Shown one piece after another: positions 22,883 to 29,249 of a stretch of 64,000 nucleotides of DNA. Location: assembly GCA_025345505.1 (NCBI GenBank), contig JANVCC010000062.1, positions 13,483,192-13,547,191 of the forward strand, written 5' to 3'. The notes beneath the pieces are model-generated. The model saw only the letters and a program-made list of their open reading frames with translations, was not told the DNA's origin and did no database searches. Source of the DNA: Todiramphus chloris collaris. Lineage: Eukaryota; Chordata; Aves; Coraciiformes; Alcedinidae. A program made the translations under genes and the position numbers. The first letter of the stretch is position 1, and every line of letters starts with the position of its first letter.

Positions 22883-23590
22883 AACGTAAACTGTGTATAA
22901 TTAGCACAGGAATCTGGGCTCCCACAATCAGAAGCACCAGAGCTCCCACTGCTGTTTGTTTGTATTTAAGACAAGATGACGCTGTCACTTTTTTCCTTTA
23001 ACAGTAACACCGAAATGGGGGGAGGGGAATTCAACAGGAAGAACTGAAATAAATTACTCACTTTCTCTACTTTTACAGTAAACTAATTAACAAAACTAAG
23101 AACACAGCTTTTCAGCTCTTTCCACTAAATTCCGTTTCCTAAACGGTCTCATACAAAGCAGCTGTACCCAAATGTTGAAATCTTACACTGAAAAGAAGCT
23201 CTGAGGAGGCAGTGGAAGGTCAAAACAGGTAATAACTCCTTGATGACAGAAGGCTGTGCACACAGAACTTTCCCCTCTCAGCCCGCATGACAGAAGTTAT
23301 TTTTCCCCCCTGGGACACGACTGTGCAGCCCTTGTCTGCACTGTAACAGTCATTATCACCCACCACCGAGATCCACTTCCCATGCTTTCACGCAAAGCAG
23401 CTTTGTTTATGTAAGCAGTTACCTGCTCAGCCACAGCCCTGAAAAGACACGATCCGTCCTTGGCAACTTTCTTTCTGTACAAGCCCTGAGATCGCAAGTA
23501 GCAGTCCATAGAGGCGTCCCCAGGGCCGTCCATGCTGCCGCCTTGATGCCCCTGCTCCGCGCCTCCCTCGGCTTTGCCCGCCGCCTCCAT
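1..23590 (-). CDS. OTUD4: OTUD4 gene body, 5' portion (OTU deubiquitinase 4), 18 coding exons, partial at 3' end
   Basis: This entry spans exons and introns; exons are listed separately. Spliced exons give 616 codons plus two bases of an open frame that lines up with vertebrate OTUD4 along its length. The human protein is about 1,100 residues, so roughly the C-terminal half lies beyond the left edge. The OTU domain covers about residues 37-158, with DGSC (catalytic Cys48) in exon 1 and GNHYDIV (His151) in exon 6. An acidic SDSEDD motif follows at 209-214, then a Tudor-like segment at about 290-331, then a polar, probably disordered region. OTUD4 is known as a K48-linked ubiquitin protease, reported to act on K63 chains after phosphorylation at serines in the equivalent acidic motif. 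It is also described as a scaffold for other deubiquitinases and as an RNA-granule protein. All 17 introns are GT/AG and phases match. No disabling change was seen. Confidence 0.95.
126..1399 (-). other. OTUD4 introns 17 (126-764) and 16 (849-1,399)
   Basis: Intron sequence flanking exon 17 (765-848), AT-rich. I see no repeat family, RNA gene or further coding exon in it. Confidence 0.8.
765..848 (-). CDS. OTUD4: OTUD4 coding exon 17
   Basis: Residues 548-575, phase 0 at both ends. It begins [17 protein letters not shown] and ends ILAEQ, aligning with the human segment KYATVSSPSKSKKLECPSPAEQ. Acceptor GCTTTAG, donor GTAAGA. Confidence 0.85.
1400..1455 (-). CDS. OTUD4: OTUD4 coding exon 16 (56-base microexon)
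   Basis: Completes Glu529 and encodes residues 530-547 ([18 protein letters not shown]), aligning with human SIHGHSQLDKRPEPSTLE. Acceptor GTTACAG, donor GTAATC, ending in phase 0. The match is short and diverged, but phase and splice sites agree on both sides. Confidence 0.83.
1456..4986 (-). other. OTUD4 introns 15 (1,456-3,544) and 14 (3,666-4,986)
   Basis: AT-rich intron sequence flanking exon 15 (3,545-3,665). Intron 15 holds an A-rich AAAC/CAAA tract at about 2,605-2,690 and an A run near 2,819-2,834. Short open frames across the tract are low-complexity artefacts. Intron 14 has nothing I recognise. Confidence 0.8.
3545..3665 (-). CDS. OTUD4: OTUD4 coding exon 15
   Basis: Residues 489-528 plus one base. 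Polar and charged, beginning [10 protein letters not shown] and ending EVEEQKDK, aligning with human VNQSASQSS through EERKDK. Acceptor AACTTCAG, donor GTAAAA. Conservation is lower than in the OTU and Tudor-like parts, as expected for a disordered region. Confidence 0.88.
4987..5152 (-). CDS. OTUD4: OTUD4 coding exon 14 (conserved basic/acidic block)
   Basis: Completes Arg433 and encodes residues 434-488. [19 protein letters not shown] and then DEQAFPALS are close to identical with the human protein, making this one of the best conserved non-catalytic blocks. Acceptor TTTACAG. The donor is taken as AAT/GTATGC, which keeps phase 0 for exon 15. Confidence 0.93.
5153..6649 (-). other. OTUD4 introns 13 (5,153-6,347) and 12 (6,529-6,649)
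   Basis: Intron 13 is AT-rich with no recognised element. Intron 12 is only 121 bases, while most other introns in this gene exceed 300. Confidence 0.8.
6348..6528 (-). CDS. OTUD4: OTUD4 coding exon 13
   Basis: Completes Asp373 and encodes residues 374-432, ending two bases into Arg433. It contains [20 protein letters not shown], matching the human RGPKNPSKPIKAPSALPPR segment. The rest is Gln, Ser and Pro rich and looks disordered. Acceptor ATCACAG, donor GTAAAA. Confidence 0.94.
6650..6774 (-). CDS. OTUD4: OTUD4 coding exon 12
   Basis: Completes Lys331 and encodes residues 332-372, ending one base into codon 373. [12 protein letters not shown] matches the human SWNTVSGKKMKK block. The donor GTAGGA is weaker than elsewhere in the gene. 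It leads into a very short intron of 121 bases, the shortest in the gene, so retention of this intron is conceivable. Confidence 0.9.
6775..8092 (-). other. OTUD4 intron 11 with simple repeats
   Basis: Holds an A/C-rich tract at about 7,485-7,555, an AT/AC dinucleotide stretch at about 7,560-7,600, an A-rich tail to about 7,620, and an uninterrupted T run at 7,930-7,952. The last reads as poly-A in the gene's sense and may be the tail of an unrecognised retroposon. No coding signal. Confidence 0.75.
8093..8193 (-). CDS. OTUD4: OTUD4 coding exon 11 (Tudor-like core)
   Basis: Residues 298-330 plus two bases of Lys331. It encodes [17 protein letters not shown] followed by [13 protein letters not shown], the beta-strand pattern of the Tudor-like fold found next to OTU domains in OTUD4 and ALG13. 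Acceptor TTTATAG, donor GTAAGT. Confidence 0.94.
9012..9480 (+). mobile_element. Solo LTR of an avian endogenous retrovirus
   Basis: A 469-base block opens TGTGGTGGGTTGACCCCGG, an LTR start I recognise from avian ERV families, and closes in CA. It is much more GC-rich than the surrounding intron. The 5 bases CATAC occur immediately before (9,007-9,011) and immediately after (9,481-9,485), a perfect target-site duplication, so both ends are intact. No internal viral sequence adjoins it, hence a solo LTR left by LTR-LTR recombination. It lies antisense to OTUD4. Family assignment (ERVL-like) rests on recall of the terminal motif and is less certain than LTR identity. Confidence 0.82.
10623..10643 (+). 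repeat. G21 homopolymer in OTUD4 intron 10
   Basis: Twenty-one consecutive G on the plus strand, so a C run in the transcript, about 70 bases downstream of the exon 10 donor. It could form quadruplex DNA on the non-template strand. Length is probably unstable and may also be affected by sequencing error. Confidence 0.9.
10712..10776 (-). CDS. OTUD4: OTUD4 coding exon 10 (start of Tudor-like segment)
   Basis: Completes Asp276 and encodes residues 277-297, including [17 protein letters not shown]. Two AG dinucleotides lie near the acceptor. CACAG just before ATCAGC keeps frame with exon 9 and restores the family sequence, so it was chosen. Donor is GTAAGT. Confidence 0.93.
11007..11124 (-). 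CDS. OTUD4: OTUD4 coding exon 9
   Basis: Residues 237-275 plus one base. It carries [20 protein letters not shown], nearly identical to the human block before the Tudor-like region. Acceptor ATACAG, consensus GTAAGT donor. The family match selects ATACAG as the acceptor. Confidence 0.94.
11490..11547 (-). CDS. OTUD4: OTUD4 coding exon 8
   Basis: Completes Arg217 and encodes residues 218-236 ([19 protein letters not shown]), matching the human linker with its NGFKPLSGNE-like stretch. Acceptor TTTTGCAG, donor GTATTT, ending in phase 0. Confidence 0.92.
13495..13639 (-). CDS. OTUD4: OTUD4 coding exon 7 (end of OTU domain and acidic phospho-motif)
   Basis: Completes Ser169 and encodes residues 170-216, ending two bases into Arg217. 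[18 protein letters not shown] is a well conserved OTUD4 block. Near the exon end is SDSEDD (209-214), matching the human motif whose serines (reported as 202 and 204) are phosphorylated to switch on K63-linkage activity. Conservation of the motif is seen directly; its use in this species is inferred. Confidence 0.95.
14433..14514 (-). CDS. OTUD4: OTUD4 coding exon 6 (catalytic histidine)
   Basis: Residues 142-168 plus the first base of Ser169. It contains [18 protein letters not shown], where His151 is the expected OTU catalytic histidine and NHYD is the family signature. The donor is a consensus GTAAGT. Confidence 0.95.
14772..14844 (-). CDS. OTUD4: OTUD4 coding exon 5 (OTU domain)
   Basis: Completes Lys117 and encodes residues 118-141, including [20 protein letters not shown]. 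The acceptor is a pyrimidine tract ending CTCAG and the donor is GTAAAA. The exon ends in phase 0. It covers the OTU strand and loop leading to the catalytic-histidine segment. Confidence 0.94.
14845..17486 (-). other. OTUD4 intron 4 with a GC-richer patch
   Basis: The patch at about 15,010-15,620 is visibly richer in G and C than the flanks and keeps open frames on both strands (93 codons minus, 121 codons plus). I do not recognise it. It could be an old degraded repeat or a retained unknown insertion. An A18 run sits at about 16,771-16,788. The rest is ordinary AT-rich intron. Confidence 0.6.
17487..17533 (-). CDS. OTUD4: OTUD4 coding exon 4 (OTU domain, 47-base microexon)
   Basis: Residues 102-116 plus two bases of codon 117. 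It encodes [15 protein letters not shown], the conserved OTU segment just before the KDFIIY strand. It is too short for ORF finding and was identified by family match and splice sites (acceptor AATACAG, donor GTAAG). The phase-2 end fits the single leading base of exon 5. Confidence 0.93.
17534..21816 (-). other. OTUD4 introns 3 (17,534-19,509) and 2 (19,561-21,816)
   Basis: AT-rich intron sequence flanking exon 3. A C-rich run lies at about 18,419-18,438, followed by long T/A runs to about 18,625. Intron 2 is purine-rich on the plus strand around 20,600-21,150. No RNA gene, transposon or extra exon recognised. Confidence 0.75.
19510..19560 (-). CDS. OTUD4: OTUD4 coding exon 3 (OTU domain, 51-base microexon)
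   Basis: Residues 85-101 ([17 protein letters not shown]). Only 51 bases, phase 0 at both ends, so skipping it would keep frame but remove 17 OTU residues. Donor GTATGT; the acceptor is ATACAG behind an A/T-rich tract. Confidence 0.93.
21817..21900 (-). CDS. OTUD4: OTUD4 coding exon 2 (OTU domain)
   Basis: Residues 57-84, phase 0 at both ends, 84 bases. The translation contains [20 protein letters not shown], matching the OTU helix after the catalytic cysteine. The acceptor is preceded by TTTATAG and the donor is a consensus GTAAGT. Confidence 0.95.
21901..23422 (-). other. OTUD4 intron 1
   Basis: The AT-rich first intron. It contains an uninterrupted A31 at 22,847-22,877 on the plus strand, which forms a long T run in the transcript. 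The last few hundred bases before 23,422 begin to rise in GC as the promoter island is approached. Nothing else recognised. Confidence 0.8.
22847..22877 (+). repeat. A31 homopolymer in OTUD4 intron 1
   Basis: Thirty-one consecutive A on the plus strand. No recognisable retroposon body lies directly upstream, so it is listed as a simple repeat. Confidence 0.9.
23423..23590 (-). CDS. OTUD4: OTUD4 coding exon 1 (start codon, catalytic cysteine)
   Basis: Residues 1-56. The start is at 23,590, in a strong Kozak setting (A at -3, G at +4). A glycine- and acid-rich leader of about 28 residues precedes the OTU domain, and leaders here vary among species. The exon carries [20 protein letters not shown], in which DGSC holds the nucleophile Cys48 and the nearby catalytic-loop Asp45. 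It ends in phase 0 at a GTAACT donor. The exon lies inside a CpG island, as expected for a first coding exon. Confidence 0.95.
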
Positions 23591-23592
23591 GT

Positions 23593-23790
23593 TTAGCGCT
23601 TCAGGCCGGGGAGAGCCGCTGCACCCCTCCTAGCCCCACATGGCCAGGCAAGGCGGCCGAGCGGCTCTAGGCCCGGCTGAAGGACACGGCGGCAGGCGGG
23701 GGAGGCGAGCGCTGGCCCCCCGGCACTCGAGGTAGCGGCAGCGGCACCAGCAGCAGGAAAAGCAGCCGGGCTCACGTTATCAACTTGCAT
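23593..23790 (-). other. Upstream ORF in the OTUD4 leader (65 codons)
   Basis: An ATG at 23,790 opens a 65-codon frame that ends in TAA at 23,595-23,593, two bases before the OTUD4 ATG. If the transcript starts upstream of 23,790 this is an upstream ORF whose termination would allow only very short-range reinitiation. The peptide is Ala, Gly and Arg rich, as expected from GC-rich sequence, and is unlikely to have its own function. A possible donor (AAC/GTGAGC) lies just after its ATG. Confidence 0.4.
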
Positions 23791-24092
23791 GTGGGAATCG
23801 CGGAGAGAAAACGCAAAGTTTTACTCCGCAGCCTGGACTTCCAGCTCCATAAAAACCGCCGCTTCTAGGCTTCTCCGGAAGGCCGGGCGGCAGCTCCTGG
23901 ACGCGGCTCCGGCGGGGTCCCGATCCCGCTTCTCCCTCGGCGCGGCGGTTCCCGCAGCCCGGGCGCGCAGCCGGCCTGCCGGGCGGAAAACAAAAGAGAA
24001 AGGACATGTGCTGCTGCTGCTGCCGCCGCCGCCGGGGAGGGGAGGGGAAAGAGAAGCGTAACCTGGCGTTTATTTTCACTTTCAGCCCGGGC

Positions 24093-24110
24093 GCTTCTGG
24101 GAGCGGTAGT
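24093..24110 (-). promoter_or_regulatory. ZNF143/SBS-like promoter motif
   Basis: On the minus strand these bases read ACTACCGCTCCCAGAAGC. This fits the ZNF143 binding pattern ACTAC, three variable bases, TCCCAG, then GC. The motif is common in CpG-island promoters shortly upstream of start sites. Placement about 500 bases upstream of the OTUD4 ATG is compatible. Only a pattern match is seen. Confidence 0.5.
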
Positions 24111-24190
24111 CCCGGAGGAGGAGGAAGCAGCAGGGGCCGGGCCGGGGAGACACCCGGCCCTTGCTGTCAGCCCTGCACTCAGCCGGGCTC

Positions 24191-26180
24191 ACTTCATCCC
24201 GTCATAGCTTTTTAGTTTTGTAACTAACACCGGGATCTCTGACACCTCATCCACAGAGACGTGGGGGTTGTGATTTGGGGTTTTGTTTTGCTGTTATCCC
24301 CCCCAACAGAGTAGATTGCAAGGTAACTTTTGAAATCCATCCACTTTCAGGGAAGAAGATCCAAGTAAAGCTGGGTTAGCAAAAGGAGGTTTAATGAAAA
24401 AGGGAAAAAAACCCCACCCCATAGCCATTATTGAACATTTAATATACTACCTTTTTTTCTTTTTCAATACCACTGTAATGGAAAGAAGCACTAAACTTTT
24501 TTATTACAATTGTACAACTACATTTTGCTTGTCACTGTAAACAGGAGTTAAAGATTTTGGGGCAAAAATGTGACAAGAAAAGAAGCTTTCCAAACTTACA
24601 AGGCCTTTTTTTACTGTGGTTGTATCACTTACCTAGGGGGGGAGAGCTATAAAGATCTCAATAGCCGTAGCAATAAATAAAATGCTACCAGTTAGTTCTT
24701 AGCTTACATGAACAAATGTAGATGCTTGAAAGAAAGGTGAAGACAGAAGAAATGAAACCCCTGGTTTTTACTTTGAGCCAAGCAGGGAGGGTGGTGACTT
24801 GGGCTGAGATCTGAATGTAATAACTACTGATGGAACAAGTTACAAGCCAGGCTGAGTCTAGTGCTCTAGCAGCTCTGTACAAGTGACATCAAACCCGTTT
24901 CTGACAGCAGCCCAGGTTTGCAGAAAAGAGCTGGTCTACTGGAAACAGAAGCAAATTCCTGAGGATCTCTGTAGACAAGGATAATAGAAACCAAAAGGAA
25001 AGCCCTAATGGCATCTGAACCTCCAAGACACAGAGAGGTGTGTGGAGATGTCTGAGAGAAGGAGCATGAGGTAAAAATACTAGTGAGGGGCTGCAGAGAA
25101 AGCTCAAACTTCTCCCCAGAAGACGGGAAAGGTCATCTCACAAGACTGAACTATAAACAGTTGCTGCCACTGACTCACCTCCCATAATCACGTCACAAAC
25201 TCACACTAGCAAACTCAGTCGAGCCATCTGAGAGGTGCTGCTTCTGTAGATAAAAGGGTTTTCGCAAGATGCTTTTGAGACCTATGAAACTAGTGTTCAG
25301 TTACAGAGTTTCTTAAGGAATATTCCATTTTTTCCTCACTCTATTTTGTCATGGTTAGAGACAGAACTATTCTCTAACCTTTGTTAAATTTGTCTTCCTT
25401 TACCTTTGAGTCTTTTTCATTGTGATTCTAAAGGCTGTTTAAGGGAAGGGCAAATGCCTTCCATTGTCTCTCTGACTCAGGAACTCTTATACACACTGGA
25501 GACCACCCAGTATGTGACAGAACATCAGTGTAGTTTTGATAAAGGAATACACTGAGAAAGTTAAAGCATTAAAGTCATATAGCTGTCCTTTTCCTAAAAG
25601 CCTGCTCTTTTTGCATCCAGCTCTTGAAGTCGATCAAACAAGGGTGACCCACAGGTGGTCTTTTTTCCCCCCCAAGAAAAAAAACAAACAAACAAGCAAG
25701 CAATCTATTTCTAAAAAGGTGAACTTCTTGCTGAAGAAATCTAGCCTGTACATATACAGTTTCAAAGGCATAAGGAGAAATGCCTCCACCAAAAGACACT
25801 GAAAATACCTCAATGTTAAAATAAATGCTCCATCAAGATAAGAATGTCCAAATTATAACTCATGAGTTATTACAGATGTTCTAATTAGTAAGTAGCTGTA
25901 TTAACACTTTCAACCAGCACTTCCACCACAAGCAGCAGCTCCAGCCACTAGTTCCTCCTCTGCATCAACCTCTATTGCCCACACAAGCTCTTCTGCTGCC
26001 TATACACTGAATCAGCTCAGGAAGCTGACTCAGGCTAATTAAAAAACCCCCAAAAAACAACAAAAATCAAAAGAAAAAAAAACAAACCCCAAACCAAAAA
26101 AAAAAAAATAAAAATCACCAAACCAAAAGCACTTCTCTTTTTAAATCAATATTAGCTTGTGATTAAGTTCACGGCTTAGC
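24191..26180. other. Spacer between the two CpG islands
   Basis: About 2 kb of AT-rich sequence with an A-rich AAAC-type tract at about 26,040-26,120. Short open frames on both strands show no recognisable domain. No transposon recognised. Confidence 0.7.
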
Positions 26181-27240
26181 CTGTGCCAACACCTGGGCCC
26201 GCAAAAAGAAGGGAGATGCCTATCCTCTTCCAACTGCAACCTTGGAGAGAGAAGACCAGTTTTTGCCCAGCTTCATGCCGCCCTTTCCCGCCTCACCAGA
26301 AGCCTCCTCTGAGCCCTCACGTCTGGCATGGGCGACTGGGCGCAGGCCGGGGCCAGGCACCCAGGCAGAGGCGGCCCCTCGGCCTGCAGCCCGGCGGCTT
26401 CCCGGAGCAGGAGCCGTCCCACGAGGGCCCTGCCTGCTCGGTCGCCCGCGTTACGCGGGCAGATGGGCCGCCCCTGGAGCTGTGAGGCCGGGCCCGCCGC
26501 CCGGAGGGACCGCGGCGCGTCGGGGCCCGCACCCTCCGCCCCCCACCCGCTGACTGGCACCGCTTACCGGCAGAGGAGCGGGTGGCCTCCTCCTCCTCCT
26601 CTTCTCTCCTCTCCTCCCTCTGGGCAACGGCGGCGGCGGCACCGCCCCCTCCCCTCCTCTCCGCGTCTCAGAGCGGCCCAAGCACTTCAATCTCCCGCGG
26701 CGGCCTCTCTGTTCGCGTCGCTCCCCGATGATGCGGCCTCTGCCAGCCCCGTTCCCGGTCTCGCTCTCTTGCCTCACCGTCTCTCATCACTTCTGGCCGC
26801 ACCGCTCCCCCCTCCGCCCGCTCTTGGTTTGTCCCACCGGCCACACCTGTGCGGGCTGCTGCGGCTCGTACCATTTGCCGCGGAGGGGAGGAAAAGAGAC
26901 GGCCAGGAAAAGTGCCCAGGTGCGGGAGGAGGGAACGGAGTTTAGTGCGGGGCTGTTTCCTCTTGGGCTTCGTCGCTGGACGGTCTGAAGGAGCCGGATG
27001 GTGCCGAGGCTGGCAGCAACCGCCTCACGTCCCCACCCGCTGCGGCAGGCAGTGGTAGTGCCGAGGACTGTCTCTCTTCCCGCCCTGCCCGGCACATGCC
27101 GGCGCTCGGGACCGCCGCCGTGAGAGACGAGAAGGGAGATCTCTGCCTGCCCTCGGTCGCTGCCGAGGGACAGCGCTCGCTGCAGCGCTGTAGCCTGGCC
27201 GTACGGGCTCCTAGCTGGGGCGTGCCACGGAGAACCTACT
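26180..27240. promoter_or_regulatory. Second CpG island, no assigned gene
   Basis: About 1 kb of very GC-rich, CpG-dense sequence centred near 26,600, larger than the OTUD4 island and separated from it by 2 kb of AT-rich DNA. It includes a pyrimidine-rich CTC tract at about 26,585-26,625. Long open frames (up to 205 codons) are present in several frames at once, a sign of stop-poor GC-rich sequence rather than a protein. A good minus-strand donor, CTGCCG/GTAAGCGG, has its boundary at 26,568/26,567. Most likely a promoter for a noncoding or 5'-untranslated first exon; which gene it serves is unknown. Confidence 0.65.
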
Positions 27241-28438
27241 TCAGAGTAGTTTTGTGGGTTGTTGGTTTTTTTTTCTGACAGTGCTTTGCTTTGTTTTGCT
27301 TTGCTTTAAAAGCAGCCGACAGCCCGGAACGGCAGGTGTGGGGCAGGAGAGGGGGGACCCGCGGAGCCATCGGCCTCACTGCCCGAGGGTTAAAAGCGCC
27401 CTCGATATGTCTGTGCTGATACACAGACAGCGTCTGCTTTCATATCCTATTGCTTTTTCTCAGAAATGCTGTAATGGACATGAAGAAATACATAAAATGT
27501 CTCTAAATCAGTAGTGAGAAGGTTGTGAGAAAAGTAAGCAATGTTAACGGTGGTAAAGCCTGATGATTAAGGGGACACAGTGGAAAAAACCCCAAAAGAA
27601 GTGCAGTCCAGTTACAAAAAAAAAGTATTTTTAGGTTGCCTATTTGCTTAGTAGTCCATTATGAGATTTTTTGTCTTTGTATGAAATGACTATTTTTGGT
27701 TGAAATAGACCATGAAGTTATATAAACCATTTAGGCCTATCTAGCAAGGTGCAATTCAGTCTGCCTTTCCTCTGCGTGTTAAAATAGCAGTTAAAGACAT
27801 GTGAACAGTACTTGTGCAGGCAACAGGCTAAAAAACAATCCACTGTAAGTCATTTATCCCTGTCTGTTCTTAGGCTTCCAAAGTTACAGCACACAGTTAG
27901 GCTGGTAGTGCCTCTGCGCGCTTGCCTTTGTGCTGGGAGCTGAAGCTCGCTGAGAAAACTGACCTGGCTGAGAGCCAGGCACTCCCCTACACTATTTTTC
28001 AGTGAGATCAGGTCTTCGAACCCTTTTGTTGCGCATTTGTTGCACAAACGCCGTCACAAAAGAGGCAGGGAGAAAGTAGGAAGGAGAAAATAGATGAAGA
28101 GGAGATGACAGGTTTTGGTTCTAGTACAGTGCTGGGCCAGGTCCTTATCAGACCTCAAGCTGAGAGACCAAGGATATTAAGAGCTGTCCCAGACCCCTCG
28201 TACCAAAACTGAACAGCTTGTCCAACATTTTAATTTAATCCTTCCGTGGTAAAATTGGTCTCCATCAGATGTATGCATTCTGACAAGTCACAATTACTTG
28301 GTTTTGCAGTCTTTTGTGAATGTTTACAGTTTCTTAGACAGGTCGTGTTCATGCTCACATAACAACAGTTATGCCCCTCATGCAGAGGTTTTATATATAT
28401 ATATGTATATATATGGCATAAATAGTTCAGTGATCGAC
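27241..28438. other. Unassigned sequence between CpG island 2 and the first LTR
   Basis: Moderate GC just after the island, then AT-rich. A short TA/TG dinucleotide tract lies at about 28,390-28,415. No gene or transposon recognised. Confidence 0.7.
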
Positions 28439-29249
28439 TGTCCTGGTTTGAGTGAAAACAGAACTAATTCTGTTCAGTAATTTTACTTTTCAGCTCAGTT
28501 CTTTTAATTAACTGCACTTTCTGAAGTCAGCAGCCTGTTCTCACAGGCAGTGTCTGCCTCTAGCAGTGATAACACCTCATGTTTAGAGTTACTACCAAGG
28601 ACTGGTGTGCAGACCAAGGCCACTGCTGGGTCCTGTGTACCACACTGAGGGGTGCAGAAAGGGAAAGGCTGCACCTGCAGGGAGGAGCGGACAGGACGGG
28701 TGACTCTAAACTGACCAGCGAGCTATTCCACCCCATATATGCCGTATTTGGTCTAGAGCTGAGGGACCCGAAGGGTCTCTGGGCTCTTCTCTCCCCTCCG
28801 CGACTGCTTTGCCAGCTTTTGCTTGGCTTGGCTCGGGTCTTCTTTCGGTTCCTTCCTTGGAGCACCCAAGGAGGACTCTCTCCGTTCTGCCTTCGATCCG
28901 GTCTGCGTGTTCCTGAACCCGATACCAGAATCCAGCTCCTCAACACAGCTCCCGGCTGCTGCGGGGCCCAGTCTGGGACTGCCCCGGTGCCTGCTCCACA
29001 GCATCAGTGGTGACGGTGATGGAATTACCATCAGGGGGGTTGGGTTCCATACTGGTTTTGTATATATTTGTATAGATTCCATTTTTATAATTATTAATTT
29101 CATTTTCATTAAAGCTGTTCTAGTTTCCTTTTCTAATCGCTAAGTCTCTCTCCCTTATTTCCTTTCTCTTCCCCTCTGGGGAGGGAGGGGGGTTAACAGA
29201 GAGCATCTGTTAGAGTTTTAAGGGGCTGCCCTGACCCTAAACCCTGACA
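28439..29249 (+). mobile_element. Solo LTR, avian endogenous retrovirus, copy 1 (plus orientation)
   Basis: An 811-base block running from TGTCCTGGTTTGAG to ACCCTGACA. It has the inner layout of an LTR: a TATATAT box near 29,061, a polyadenylation signal ATTAAA at 29,108-29,113, and TG...CA ends. Flanking 5-mers are TCGAC (28,434-28,438) and TTGAC (29,250-29,254), which differ only by a C-to-T change at a CpG, consistent with a decayed target duplication. No internal retroviral genes adjoin it. The translated stretch on both strands (up to 144 codons) is incidental. Near-identical to the inverted copy 2 kb away. Confidence 0.88.

Larger units (their letters stand above)
23420..24190 (-). promoter_or_regulatory. 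OTUD4: CpG-island promoter and 5' leader of OTUD4
   Basis: A GC-rich, CpG-dense block begins at coding exon 1 and continues about 600 bases upstream of the start codon before dropping sharply into AT-rich sequence. It has no TATA box at a sensible distance and several GC boxes, typical of a housekeeping promoter. The start site cannot be fixed from sequence; somewhere near 23,900-24,080 is likely. On the plus strand a GCTGCTGCTGCC-type run lies at about 24,010-24,030. The island could also fire divergently to the right. Confidence 0.8.

Noticed and set aside
23297..23422. Continuation of OTUD4 exon 1 frame beyond the donor
   Set aside because: The frame reads on to 23,297 but the sequence departs from the OTUD4 family exactly at the GTAACT donor, and exon 2 resumes the conserved frame.
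26328..26945. 205-codon plus-strand open frame in the second CpG island
   Set aside because: Several frames on both strands are open together because stops are rare in this GC-rich DNA. The protein is Pro, Arg, Ala and Ser rich with no domain, and the start lacks support.
28579..29143. Open frames of 106 to 144 codons
   Set aside because: They fall inside solo LTR copy 1 and repeat the frames of copy 2, so they are not genes.
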